In this document: piece after piece, positions 42,889-51,586 of the stretch
Layout of the letters: every line of letters begins with the position of its first letter
How positions within the stretch are numbered: the first letter of the stretch is position 1
Origin: Symbiobacterium terraclitae
Lineage (GTDB): Bacteria; Bacillota; Sulfobacillia; Symbiobacteriales; Symbiobacteriaceae
Direction of reading: 5' to 3'
Length of the DNA stretch: 64,000 bases
Assembly: GCF_017874315.1 (NCBI RefSeq)
Contig: NZ_JAGGLG010000008.1
Location: 1 to 64,000, forward strand
The notes under the pieces: model-generated
Database searches by the model: none
What the model saw: the letters and a program-made list of their open reading frames with translations, nothing else
Told to the model about the DNA's origin: nothing
Position numbers and translations under genes: made by a program

Positions 42889-44121
42889 ATTATCTACATC
42901 TGGTGGATCAACCAATACGCGGTCACGCCCGACCTTCCCGGAGGTACACGCCACTACGACCTTGGCGTGGAACTGGGGCGCATGGGCCACCGCGTCTATA
43001 TCTTCGCGTCCGATCTGAACCTGGCCCTTCGCCGCCGCACCAGGCTCCGCCCGGGGGAGTTGTACAGCGTTGAGCAACGGGATGGAGCGGCGTTCGTCTG
43101 GGTCGGGTCGGCCGAGTACCGGAGGAACGACTGGCGGCGGGCCTGGAACATGCTCTCGTTCGCCTGGAACCTCCTGCGCACGGCATCGTCGATGCGGCGT
43201 GAAGGCCCGCCGGACGTGATCATCGGCTCCTCGCCCCATCCCTTCGCTGCGCTCGCAGCTGCGTACCTGGCCCGAAAACTCGGCTCGCGGTTCGTGCTCG
43301 AGGTGCGGGACCTGTGGCCTCAGGCGCTGGTCGACATGGGAGGGCTCCGGGAGTCGCATCCAGGAGTGAAGCTCCTGCGCTTCATCGAGCGCCGACTCTA
43401 CGCCCGGGCCGAGCGCATCGTCGTGCTGGCCGCCGGTGCGGAGCGCTATCTGACGGAACGGGGGGTGGATCCCGAGCGGATCGTGTACGTGCCCAACGGG
43501 GTGCACCTGGACAACTTCCGCGTCTCGCCTGATCGAAGGCAGAGCCGTGCTCGCTTCGGGTTCGACTGCTTTACGATCGTCTACGCAGGAGCCCACGGCC
43601 CCGCGAACGCACTGGAGACGATCGTCAAGGCGGCGCAGATGGTCTCGGACCTGCCAGTGAAGTTTGTACTGGTGGGTGACGGACCCGCCAAGGATTCCCT
43701 CGTCGAGTTGGCCCGGAGCCTTGCCGTCAGGAACGTACAGTTCCTGGATCCCGTTCCCAAGAGCGAGATGGCGGACCTGCTTTCGGCCGCAGACGCCGCG
43801 GTCATTACCCTCAGGAACGCCCAGGCGTTCTCGTACGCGGTAAGCCCGAACAAGCTCTTCGATTACATGGCAGCGGGCCGACCCATTCTGTGTGCCGTAC
43901 CCGGAGAGGTCGCACAGCTTGTCCGGACCGCCGGGGCGGGGATACCTGTGGAGCCCGAGAACGAGGCTCAGCTGGCGGATGCCGTGCGCCAGTTGGTCGC
44001 CCTCCCGCAAACCGAGCGGGAGCAGATGGGGCACAGGGGCAGAGCGTACCTGGAAGCGCACTTTGACCGGAGGGCTCTGGCCGGGCGGCTGGCCGAGGCC
44101 CTGGCCTCCATCTGGACGTAA
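42889..44121 (+). CDS. WbuB-like family 4 glycosyltransferase with non-standard start
   Basis: A GT-B glycosyltransferase of about 410 residues. The C-terminal half shows YVPNGVHLDNFRVSP, YAGAHGPANALETIVKAA, LVGDGPAKDSLVELAR and SPNKLFDYMAAGRPI. The conserved N-terminus INQYAVTPDLPGGTRHYD with its Gly loop is encoded from about 42904 but no ATG, GTG or TTG lies in frame between a stop at 42850 and 42889. The family normally starts eleven residues before this YA, exactly at an ATT codon (42889) with GGGGGTGG just upstream. The first standard in-frame start, GTG 42967, would delete the Gly loop. A frameshift or an AUU start are the two explanations. It is the first gene of a row with pglE, pglC and pglD. 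Confidence 0.75.
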   Translation: MIYIWWINQYAVTPDLPGGTRHYDLGVELGRMGHRVYIFASDLNLALRRRTRLRPGELYSVEQRDGAAFVWVGSAEYRRNDWRRAWNMLSFAWNLLRTASSMRREGPPDVIIGSSPHPFAALAAAYLARKLGSRFVLEVRDLWPQALVDMGGLRESHPGVKLLRFIERRLYARAERIVVLAAGAERYLTERGVDPERIVYVPNGVHLDNFRVSPDRRQSRARFGFDCFTIVYAGAHGPANALETIVKAAQMVSDLPVKFVLVGDGPAKDSLVELARSLAVRNVQFLDPVPKSEMADLLSAADAAVITLRNAQAFSYAVSPNKLFDYMAAGRPILCAVPGEVAQLVRTAGAGIPVEPENEAQLADAVRQLVALPQTEREQMGHRGRAYLEAHFDRRALAGRLAEALASIWT

Positions 44122-44147
44122 GCAGTGAAATCGAGGCTGGTGGTAAG

Positions 44148-45296
44148 GTGACTCAGCGGGTGGCCGAAAGGCCGCGCATCTATCTCTCGCCGCCTCATCT
44201 GACGGGATCGGAGGCGCAATATGTCCAGGAGGCATTCGCGACCAACTGGGTCGCGCCGCTGGGACCCCACGTAGAGGCGTTTGAGCGCGAGTTCGCCTCC
44301 ACGGTGGGGAGTCCGTATGCCCTGGCGGTCAGCTCCGGCACTGCCGGACTTCACCTGGCGCTGATCGAGGCCGGCGTTGGCCCGGGCGACGAGGTGCTGG
44401 TCTCCACCCTGACCTTCGCAGCCAGCGTGAACCCGATCTGCTACCTCGGGGCGCGCCCGGTGTTCATTGACAGCGAGCGCACCTCCTGGAACATGGACCC
44501 AGCGCTGCTTGAAGAAGAGCTTGAAAGGCGCGCACGGGTCGGCCGCCTGCCCAAGGCGGTGGTCCTTGTCCATCTCTATGGGCAGAGCGCTGATATCGAC
44601 CCGATCGCGGCTGCGTGTGCGCGCTACGAGGTGCCCCTGATCGAGGACGCCGCTGAGGCGCTCGGGGCCACCTACAAAGGGCGGGCCCCCGGCACCTTCG
44701 GTCTCGCCGGGGTCTACTCGTTCAACGGCAACAAGATCATTACCACCTCCGGCGGCGGGATGCTGGTCTCCGCTGACGAGGCCCTGGTGCAGCATGCCCG
44801 CAAGCTGGCCACCCAGGCGCGCGATCCGGCGCCGCACTACGAGCACTCCGAGATCGGCTACAACTACCGGATGAGCAACGTCCTGGCCGGCATCGGGCGA
44901 GCCCAGCTGCAGGTGCTGAACGATCGGGTGAGCGCCCGCCGGCGGAACTTCGACCTGTACCGACGGGCGCTGGGAGACCTGGCGGGGCTCTCGTTCCAGG
45001 AGGAGGCTCCCTGGGGTCTGCATACGCGCTGGCTGACCTGCGTGCTGATCGACCCCGAGGAGTTCGGAGCGGACCGCGAGGCCCTCCGGTTGGCGCTGCA
45101 GGCGGAGAACATCGAGTCACGTCCGGTGTGGAAGCCGATGCACCTGCAGCCGGTCTTCCGGGACTACCCCTGCGTCGGCGGCCAGGTTGCCGAGGACCTC
45201 TTCCGCCGAGGGCTCTGCCTGCCCTCGGGTTCGAGCCTCACCGAGGCCGACCTCGACCGGGTGGTGGATGTGGTCCGGCGCTGCGCGGGGAGATGA
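44148..45296 (+). CDS. pglE: PglE-like DegT/DnrJ/EryC1 sugar aminotransferase
   Basis: A 382-residue PLP enzyme that would transfer an amino group from glutamate to the 4-keto position of UDP-4-keto-6-deoxy-GlcNAc. Typical blocks: AVSSGTAGLHLALIEAGVGPG, EDAAEALGATYKGRAPGTFG and the PLP-binding Lys in FNGNKIITTSGGGM. The form GNKIITT is typical of PglE/PerA-like enzymes. It is followed four bases later by pglC, suggesting one operon. Together with the PglF-like dehydratase (31738) and PglD-like acetyltransferase it completes a bacillosamine-type pathway. Confidence 0.9.
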   Translation: MTQRVAERPRIYLSPPHLTGSEAQYVQEAFATNWVAPLGPHVEAFEREFASTVGSPYALAVSSGTAGLHLALIEAGVGPGDEVLVSTLTFAASVNPICYLGARPVFIDSERTSWNMDPALLEEELERRARVGRLPKAVVLVHLYGQSADIDPIAAACARYEVPLIEDAAEALGATYKGRAPGTFGLAGVYSFNGNKIITTSGGGMLVSADEALVQHARKLATQARDPAPHYEHSEIGYNYRMSNVLAGIGRAQLQVLNDRVSARRRNFDLYRRALGDLAGLSFQEEAPWGLHTRWLTCVLIDPEEFGADREALRLALQAENIESRPVWKPMHLQPVFRDYPCVGGQVAEDLFRRGLCLPSGSSLTEADLDRVVDVVRRCAGR

Positions 45297-45299
45297 GCG

Positions 45300-45917
45300 A
45301 TGAGACGAGTTGCCAAACGGATGCTGGATCTCCTCCTCGCCGTCCCGGGGTTCATCCTCCTCATGCCGGTGATGATCACCGTGGCCCTCGTGGTAGCCAT
45401 CCATCTGGGCAGGCCCGTCATATTCGCCCAGGTTCGGCCAGGCTATCGGGGCAAGCCATTTCGCATGTACAAGTTCCGGACGATGCTGGATGCGCGGGAT
45501 CCCAGCGGCGCCCTTCTCCCCGACGAGCACCGGCTCACGCCGCTCGGGCGGTTCCTGCGCAGCACGAGCCTCGACGAACTGCCCGAACTCTGGAACGTCA
45601 TCCGGGGTGACATGAGCCTCGTCGGGCCCCGTCCGCTGCTGATGGAGTACCTGGACCTCTACACCCCGGAGCAGGCGCGCAGGCATGAGGTTCCCCCCGG
45701 CATCACGGGATGGGCGCAGGTGAACGGCCGCAATGCGCTCTCCTGGGAGGAGAAGTTCGCGCTGGACGTCTGGTACGTGGACAACTGGTCGCTCTGGCTG
45801 GACATCAAGATTTTGTGGAGAACGGTGGCTGCGGTGCTGCTCCGGCGCGGTGTGAGCGCGGAAGGGCACGTGACGATGCCGCCCTTTACCGGCACCAGAA
45901 AGCAGGAGAACGCATGA
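45300..45917 (+). CDS. pglC: PglC-like undecaprenyl-phosphate phosphoglycosyltransferase
   Basis: A 205-residue monotopic phosphoglycosyltransferase, the small form without the large N-terminal domain of WcaJ. A hydrophobic re-entrant helix at 8-35 ([15 protein letters not shown]) precedes MYKFRTM, the catalytic Asp-Glu in [12 protein letters not shown], and [15 protein letters not shown]. It would place the amino sugar phosphate on undecaprenyl phosphate at the inner membrane face, starting the glycan. It lies between pglE and pglD. Confidence 0.92.
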   Translation: MRRVAKRMLDLLLAVPGFILLMPVMITVALVVAIHLGRPVIFAQVRPGYRGKPFRMYKFRTMLDARDPSGALLPDEHRLTPLGRFLRSTSLDELPELWNVIRGDMSLVGPRPLLMEYLDLYTPEQARRHEVPPGITGWAQVNGRNALSWEEKFALDVWYVDNWSLWLDIKILWRTVAAVLLRRGVSAEGHVTMPPFTGTRKQENA

Positions 45918-45945
45918 GCCCACAGATCGGACCGAGGTGAGATCG

Positions 45946-46602
45946 TTGCAGGATCTGGTGATTTTTGGCGCCGGGGGGCACGCGCGCGAGCTGCACCAAC
46001 TGGTGGAGGACGTCAACCGCTGCGAGCCCACCTGGAACTTCCTGGGCTTCCTGGACGGGAACCCTGCGCTGCACGGAACCCACGTTCACGGCTTTCCCGT
46101 GCTTGGTGACCTGGGCTGGCTCCAGGGACGACCCGAGGTTGCACTGGTCATCGGCGTGGGCAACCCCGGGGCCCGCAAGCGCATCGCCGAGGAGGCGAGC
46201 GCAATGGGCCACCGGGACTTCGCCACGCTCATCCACCCCTCGGCTCAGGTGGGCACGCGCGTCTCGGTGGGAGCCGGGACGGTGATCTGCGCCGGCGTGG
46301 TGGTGACGACGGACGTGCAGATCGGGCGCTTCGTCATCCTCAACGTGGGCAGCACGGTCAGCCACGATTCGGTGCTTGAGGACTATGCCACGCTGGCCCC
46401 CGGGACGCACATCCCGGGCAGCGTGAGGGTCTGTGAGGGAGCGGACCTGGGTACGGCGATGACTGTCCTCCCCGGACGGACCATCGGACCGTGGGCCGTG
46501 GTCGGCGCCGGCGCGGTCGTGACCGAAGACGTGCCGGCCGCCGTGACCGTCGCCGGTGTTCCTGCGCGGATCCTCTCCGGGCGGAGCACACCGCGGCCGT
46601 AA
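45946..46602 (+). CDS. pglD: PglD-like sugar O/N-acetyltransferase
   Basis: A 218-residue protein with a short Rossmann-like N-domain (LVIFGAGGHARELHQLVEDV) and a left-handed beta-helix of hexapeptide repeats from about 90 (IHPSAQVGTRVSVGAGTVIC, then DYATLAPGTHIPG). The catalytic His pair is suggested in VGSTVSHDSVLEDYA. PglD-type enzymes acetylate the 4-amino group using acetyl-CoA. The TTG at 45946 is favoured since GAGGTGA lies five bases before it; the upstream in-frame GTG at 45937 lies within that site. Confidence 0.9.
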   Translation: MQDLVIFGAGGHARELHQLVEDVNRCEPTWNFLGFLDGNPALHGTHVHGFPVLGDLGWLQGRPEVALVIGVGNPGARKRIAEEASAMGHRDFATLIHPSAQVGTRVSVGAGTVICAGVVVTTDVQIGRFVILNVGSTVSHDSVLEDYATLAPGTHIPGSVRVCEGADLGTAMTVLPGRTIGPWAVVGAGAVVTEDVPAAVTVAGVPARILSGRSTPRP

Positions 46603-46664
46603 ACGGGGGTTGGGTTGCCAAGGGAATGTTGCGCCAGCTGGTGAGTTGGGGACGGGAATGAAAG

Positions 46665-46704
46665 GCGACTGGCGAAGCCGGACTCCGGCTTCACCAGTCG
46701 CTTT
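46665..46704 (+). terminator. intrinsic terminator after the pgl genes
   Basis: Two stacked 8-bp stems (GCGACTGG / CCAGTCGC and GAAGCCGG / CCGGCTTC) with one mismatch are followed by TTTCCCTGTT. Confidence 0.82.
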
Positions 46705-46720
46705 CCCTGTTGCTCATGCG

Positions 46721-46762
46721 ACCCAAAGAAATCACCCGCCCGACCCAAAGAAATCACCCGCC
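46721..46762. repeat. 20-bp direct repeat at the end of the MFS gene
   Basis: ACCCAAAGAAATCACCCGCC occurs twice in a row (46721-46740 and 46743-46762), with the second copy covering the stop codon of the minus-strand MFS gene. Confidence 0.85.
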
Positions 46763-48052
46763 GGCAGGAGCGTCAGCCCCCCTGTCAGACCCGTTACCCG
46801 CCATCCCCTCCTCCGGCCCACCGACCAGCGGCTCGTCCGGGCGCCGGTTCACCAGCATCCGCTGCACCCAGACCGAGGCGAACATCATCATCAGCCCCGT
46901 GACCACAAACACCGCCCGGGGGCCGAAGGCGTCGGCGACCCAGCCGCCCAGCGACGGACCCACGACAGACCCCAAGTTATTCGCACTCGTATTGATCCCA
47001 TACGCCCGCCCCCGGAAACTCGGATGCACAACCTCCGCCAGCGCCGCGTTCACCGACGGCTGCACGGCGGCGGTGGCGATGCCGAAGACGAACCGCAGCA
47101 GCATCAGCCAGCCCACGGTCTGGACCAGCGACTGCGGCAGGAGCAGGATCCCGGCCGCCATCAGGCCCAGCGAGAGCAGCTTGGCGAAGCCCATGCGGTC
47201 GCCCAGGCGGGCCCAGCGGGGGGCGGTGAGCACCGTCGCGAGGGCAGGCAGGGCGAAGACGAAGCCCACGAGGAAGTCCGCCGCGTCCCCCTCGCCGAAG
47301 ACTAGGTGCGTGAAGGCGGTGATCCACCCCTCCCGGACCAGGGTGGGGATGAAGTTCGAGAGGATCGGCTGCAGCGACTGCAGCGCGGCCTGGATCAGCA
47401 GGGCCGAGATCATGAGGGCCAGCAGCCCCCGGTTGGTGACGGCCAGCTTGATGTCCGAAACCACGCTGGTGCGCGCCTTGCTCGCACCGATGATCTTCTC
47501 CTTCACCAGGAACGCGGCCAGCAGGATGGCGACGAAGACCAGCACCGCGGCCACCCGCATCGTCCAGCGGATGCCCATCAGCTCCGCCAGCGTGCCGCCC
47601 AGCAGGGGCCCCAGGATGGTGCCGGTGGCCATGCCCGTCTGCAGGATCGCCAGGTAGCGGCCCACGCGGTCCTCGGGGGTGTTGGTGGCCACCAGGGCGA
47701 CGGCGGAGGGGATGTAGCCCGAGAAGGCCCCGTTGAGCAGCCGCAGCCAGAAGAGCTGCACGTGGTTGGTCACCAGGCTCATCAGGAAATAGACGATGCT
47801 GATCGAGATGCCGGCGCGGACCAGCATCGGCTTGCGCCCGTACCGGTCCGCCAGGTTGCCCCAGATGGGGGCCATGATGGAGCTGGAGAGGAAGGTGACC
47901 GCGAAGATCACGCCGGACCAGGTGTAGAGGTTCTCCGCAACACCCAGCTCGGCGATGAACCGGGGCAGGAACGGCATCACCAGGGAGAAGCTGCAGGCCG
48001 TGAGGAAGTTGCCGACCCAGAGCACGTACAGGTTTTTCGCCGCCTGATCCAT
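46754..48052 (-). CDS. MFS multidrug-type exporter
   Basis: A 432-residue major facilitator with twelve helices. The first half has MPFLPRFIAELGV, the loop GNLADRYGRKPMLVRAG between helices 2 and 3, and the helix 5 motif TGMATGTILGPLLGG, the antiporter motif C seen in drug:H+ antiporters of the MdtG/YvmA type. The substrate is unknown. The ATG at 48052 begins a typical N-terminus; GGGGAGG is about 13 bases upstream, rather far. It is divergent from the flippase gene. Confidence 0.87.
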   Translation of the reverse strand: MDQAAKNLYVLWVGNFLTACSFSLVMPFLPRFIAELGVAENLYTWSGVIFAVTFLSSSIMAPIWGNLADRYGRKPMLVRAGISISIVYFLMSLVTNHVQLFWLRLLNGAFSGYIPSAVALVATNTPEDRVGRYLAILQTGMATGTILGPLLGGTLAELMGIRWTMRVAAVLVFVAILLAAFLVKEKIIGASKARTSVVSDIKLAVTNRGLLALMISALLIQAALQSLQPILSNFIPTLVREGWITAFTHLVFGEGDAADFLVGFVFALPALATVLTAPRWARLGDRMGFAKLLSLGLMAAGILLLPQSLVQTVGWLMLLRFVFGIATAAVQPSVNAALAEVVHPSFRGRAYGINTSANNLGSVVGPSLGGWVADAFGPRAVFVVTGLMMMFASVWVQRMLVNRRPDEPLVGGPEEGMAGNGSDRGADAPAGG

Positions 48053-48174
48053 GTGGATTAGTTCGCCTCCCCGAATAGTGACTGGATTAGCCACCGGGAG
48101 ACGAACTCCTGCCGTCGCCTGTCCATCATCTACGGTTCGCCCCCCGCATACGTTGCTCAGGAGGGGGGACGAGC

Positions 48175-49833
48175 ATGAGCCGGAGGGAGTCGCTGCTGAA
48201 GGGGGCCGCAGCCCTGGCGCTGGCCGGGCTGATCATCAAGGTCGGCAACCTCCTGGTCCGGCTTCCCCTCACGCGCATGATCGGATCCGAGGGGCTGGGC
48301 ATCTACCAGATGGCCCTGCCGGCGTACAACGCCGTGCTCCACCTCGCGGTGGGCGGCGTGCCGGTGGCCGTGCAGAACCTGGTGGCCGAGTACAGCGAGC
48401 GGGGCCGGCGGGACGTGGTCCGGGAGGTGCTGCGCCTCGCCCTCACCTACGGCCTGCTGGCCGGCGGGGCGGCCGCCTGCATCCTGCTCGTCGGCGCGCC
48501 GTTCCTGGCCCGGGCCCTGGGCGACCCCCGTTCGTACTGGCCGCTGGCGGCGCTGGCGCCGGCCGTCATCCTCAACGGCCTGGACTCGGTCTTCCGCCAC
48601 TACCTGCAGGGGCAGAAGCAGATGACCCCCAGCGCGGTGGCTTCCGTCCTGGAGCAGGGGACCAAGATCGCCGTCACCATGGCCGCCGCCGCCCTCCTCA
48701 TGCCGATGGGGCTCGAGTACGCCGCCGCCGGAGCGGCCCTGGGGATCACCGGCGGGGCGCTGGCATCGGTGCTCTTCATGCTCTGGCGGCTCAGCCGGGA
48801 GCGGGCGCTGGAGGAGGGGGCGGAGCGGTTCTCGACCACGCGGGCGAACCTGCGCCGGACCCCAGCGTCGGGCAGGCGCCCGACCGGCTGGCCGACGGAG
48901 CCTGCAGAACGCGCACTACCCCGGGGGCTGGGCTGGCGGATGCTGCGCCTCGCCTGGCCCGTCACCCTCGGGTCGGTGACGATGCCGCTGCTCAACGTCC
49001 TGGACGTCTCCATCGTCCAGCGGGGCTTTCTCCGGGCCGGCTACCCGCCCGCCGAGGCCACGGCGCTCTACGGCGCCTACGCCGGGATCGCCGTGCAGGT
49101 GGTCTGGTTCCCCTTCGTGCTCACCAACGCCGTCGCCAACGCCACGGTGCCCACGCTCACCGCCGCCCAGGCCCGGGGCGACCTGGAGGGCGTCCGGCAG
49201 CGGGTGCTGATCGGCCTGCGCACGGCCGGCCTCATCTGCCTGCCGGTGGCCATCGGCGCGATGGTGCTGGCGACGCCGATCGTGCTGCTCTTCGGCGAGC
49301 CGCTGGCGGCCGACCCGCTCCGCCACCTGGGTCCGGTGGCGCTGCTCGGGCCGCTGACCTGGATGACCGTCGCCCAGCTGCAGGCGCTGGGCGAGACCGG
49401 AGCCCCGATGCGGAACCTCACCGTGGCGATGGGGGTGAAGCTGGCGCTGGACGGGCTGCTCGCCCCGATCCGGGGGCTGGACGTCAACGGTGTGGCCATG
49501 GCCTCGACAGCGATGTTCATGGTCGCCCTCTGGCTCAACGCCCGGGACCTCGGGCGCCTGCTGGAGGAGCCCGTGCCCTGGGGCCGCATCCTGGTGGGGC
49601 CGCTGGTGGCCTCGCTGGTGATGGGCTTCGGCCTCGCCGGGTTGACCGTTTCCCTGTGGGGGTCGGCGGGGCGGCTGGAAGCCCTCGCCATGGCCCTGGT
49701 GGTGGCGCCGGTGCTCTACGGCGGGACGCTGATCGCCACCCGGTCCATCACCCGCACCGAGCTGCTGGCGATGGCCGGCCCCTTCGCCCCGCGGCTGGAG
49801 CGGTGGCTGGCCATCGTGTGGCCCTTCAGCTAG
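48175..49833 (+). CDS. SpoVB/MurJ-like polysaccharide flippase (MOP superfamily)
   Basis: A 552-residue membrane protein with about fourteen helices. The start LLKGAAALALAGLIIKVGNL and the LGIYQMALPAYNAVLHLAVG, GGVPVAVQNLVAEYSERGRR blocks are characteristic of the stage V sporulation protein B / YtgP group, which flips lipid-linked wall precursors. A basic, Arg/Pro-rich loop at about 215-245 interrupts the middle. GGAGGGGG precedes the ATG. Whether it serves peptidoglycan, spore cortex or the glycan locus cannot be decided. Confidence 0.85.
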   Translation: MSRRESLLKGAAALALAGLIIKVGNLLVRLPLTRMIGSEGLGIYQMALPAYNAVLHLAVGGVPVAVQNLVAEYSERGRRDVVREVLRLALTYGLLAGGAAACILLVGAPFLARALGDPRSYWPLAALAPAVILNGLDSVFRHYLQGQKQMTPSAVASVLEQGTKIAVTMAAAALLMPMGLEYAAAGAALGITGGALASVLFMLWRLSRERALEEGAERFSTTRANLRRTPASGRRPTGWPTEPAERALPRGLGWRMLRLAWPVTLGSVTMPLLNVLDVSIVQRGFLRAGYPPAEATALYGAYAGIAVQVVWFPFVLTNAVANATVPTLTAAQARGDLEGVRQRVLIGLRTAGLICLPVAIGAMVLATPIVLLFGEPLAADPLRHLGPVALLGPLTWMTVAQLQALGETGAPMRNLTVAMGVKLALDGLLAPIRGLDVNGVAMASTAMFMVALWLNARDLGRLLEEPVPWGRILVGPLVASLVMGFGLAGLTVSLWGSAGRLEALAMALVVAPVLYGGTLIATRSITRTELLAMAGPFAPRLERWLAIVWPFS

Positions 49834-49840
49834 CGCGCAA

Positions 49841-49868
49841 GGACCACCTGGCCTCCACCAGGTGGTCC
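49841..49868. terminator. terminator-like hairpin between convergent genes
   Basis: An 11-bp perfect stem GGACCACCTGG / CCAGGTGGTCC with a 6-base loop sits between the flippase and marR stops. T tracts are weak on both sides. Confidence 0.55.
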
Positions 49869-49872
49869 GCGC

Positions 49873-50382
49873 TTACATCGCTTCGGTCTTGGGTGGCTCG
49901 CTGGCGGTCCGGGGAGCCTCGCCCTTGAGCTCGCCGTAGAGCCGTTCCAGCGCCCGCAGCATGATGGCCGTCTCGTCGGGAGACCAGATCTTCGCGATCT
50001 CGGCCATCTCCTTGGCCAGCGCGTTCTTGATCTCCCACACCTTCATGCCCTTCTCGGTGAGCCGGATGTTCACGACCCGCCGGTCCTCGGTGCTGCGCTC
50101 CCGCACCAGCCAGCCGTCCCGCTCCAGACGGTCCGCCACCCCGGTGAGGTTGCCCCGTGAGCAGTTCAGCTCGTCGGCCAGGCTGCCGAGCGTGGTGGCC
50201 TCGCCGTACATCGCCGCCAGGAGCAGTTGGTACTGCGGCATCGTCAGTCCGTAGTTGCGACTGAGGAACCGGTGGCACCGCTTCTCCACCAGGTCGGCGA
50301 TGGTTTGAAGCAGAGGCAGAATGTTCTCCGGGGTAAAACGGTCTGCCGGGGCCGAATCGGCCTGCTGTCTCAAGCCCTTCAC
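49873..50382 (-). CDS. MarR-family transcriptional regulator
   Basis: A protein of about 169 residues with the MarR wHTH: LTMPQYQLLLAAMYGEATTL, LADELNCSRGNLTGVADRLE as the recognition helix, and the wing GWLVRERSTEDRRVVNIRLT. MarR dimers usually repress exporters or stress genes and are released by phenolic ligands. The GTG at 50382 is chosen because a consensus promoter starts transcription near 50446, making longer versions nearly leaderless; a GTG at 50445 is the alternative. Its target could be the nearby MFS gene at 46.8-48 kb or itself. Confidence 0.85.
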   Translation of the reverse strand: MKGLRQQADSAPADRFTPENILPLLQTIADLVEKRCHRFLSRNYGLTMPQYQLLLAAMYGEATTLGSLADELNCSRGNLTGVADRLERDGWLVRERSTEDRRVVNIRLTEKGMKVWEIKNALAKEMAEIAKIWSPDETAIMLRALERLYGELKGEAPRTASEPPKTEAM

Positions 50383-50454
50383 CAGCCTTTCTCTTTGTCG
50401 GTGGCACGGCCTTGGACCTCCTGGCCGCCGGCCGGTCCATCGCACCGCAAAGCA

Positions 50455-50483
50455 ATTATCCCATGCTAGCCAAATAATGTCAA
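50455..50483 (-). promoter_or_regulatory. consensus promoter of marR
   Basis: On the minus strand TTGACA and GATAAT are exactly 17 bases apart. The spacer and flank carry repeated CATTATT elements and a CCCAT/ATGGG pair, compatible with an autoregulatory operator. Confidence 0.78.
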
Positions 50484-50689
50484 TAATGGGAGTACGTGAA
50501 ACTGGATTTCTTTCCTCATTTCCCGCCGGGCAGGTTCACATGGGACTCATCGCTCTGTCATCACTATGATTCCCATTTACCGTATAGTCATACATATTAT
50601 CCCGCGCCAATTCGCATACCGTTTTGCTCGCCCGCCGGCCGGAGGGTGTGGTAGAATTACCGGAAAACGCTTGTTCAGGAGTGAGCGAG

Positions 50690-51517
50690 ATGGCGGTCGT
50701 CGCCTTCCAGGGGGAGTTGGGGGCCTACGGGGACGAGGCGGTGCGCGCCCGGTTCGGCCCGTCGGTGGAACCCTATCCCTGCAAGTCCTTTGCAGATCTC
50801 TTCGAGGCGGTGGCCAGCGGCAGGGTCGACTACGGGCTCGCCCCAGTAGAGAATTCGCAAGCCGGCTCGATTAATGACGTGTACGATCTGCTGCGCCAAC
50901 ACGATCTTTACGTGGCCGGCGAGGTGCTCCATCCCGTCAACCACGCCCTGCTGGCCCTGCCCGGGCAGACCCTGGCCGATATCCGCCGGGTCATCTCGCA
51001 TCCCCAGGCGCTTGCCCAGTGCGACCGCTTCCTGCGGGAGCTGGGCGTGGAGGTGGTGGCCACGTACGACACCGCGGGATCGGCCAAGCTCATCCGGGAG
51101 GAGGGGCTGACCGGCGTGGCGGCGGTCGCCGGGCTCGGCGCGGCGGAGCGGTACGGCCTTGCGGTCCTGGCCGAGTCGATCCAGACCATCAAGGACAACG
51201 TCACCCGGTTCGTGCAGCTGCAGCGCGCCCCGGCGCCCCGCGAGGAGGGGCCGCAGAAGACGATGCTCTTCTTCGCCGTGGCCCACCAGCCCGGCTCGCT
51301 CTACCAGGCGCTGGGCGCGCTGGCCAGGCGGAACATCAACCTGCTGAAGCTGGAGTCCCGCCCGTCGCGCAACCGCCCCTGGGAGTACGTGTTCTACCTC
51401 GACTTCGAGGGCCACCGGGACGACGAGCCCGTCCGGGAGGCCCTGGCGGAGTTGGCGCAGTATACAAACTTCTGTAAAGTTTTAGGTTCTTTCAGGCGTG
51501 CGACACCGCAGGCGTAG
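50690..51517 (+). CDS. pheA: prephenate dehydratase
   Basis: A 275-residue enzyme converting prephenate to phenylpyruvate in phenylalanine synthesis. The N-terminal catalytic domain has VAFQGELGAYGDEAV, DYGLAPVENSQAGSINDVYD and the active-site Thr-Arg-Phe in IKDNVTRFVQL; the C-terminal ACT domain has HQPGSLYQALGALARRNINL and the Phe-binding ESRPSRNRPWEYVFYLDF. There is no chorismate mutase domain. The ATG at 50690 follows CAGGAGTGAG; an upstream start would add an unrelated extension. Confidence 0.94.
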   Translation: MAVVAFQGELGAYGDEAVRARFGPSVEPYPCKSFADLFEAVASGRVDYGLAPVENSQAGSINDVYDLLRQHDLYVAGEVLHPVNHALLALPGQTLADIRRVISHPQALAQCDRFLRELGVEVVATYDTAGSAKLIREEGLTGVAAVAGLGAAERYGLAVLAESIQTIKDNVTRFVQLQRAPAPREEGPQKTMLFFAVAHQPGSLYQALGALARRNINLLKLESRPSRNRPWEYVFYLDFEGHRDDEPVREALAELAQYTNFCKVLGSFRRATPQA

Positions 51518-51586
51518 GAGGATTTCCCTGGGTGCACAGCGAAGTGCACATCTTGGTGGCGTTATCCTCGTAAGGAGGAAGGGCGT

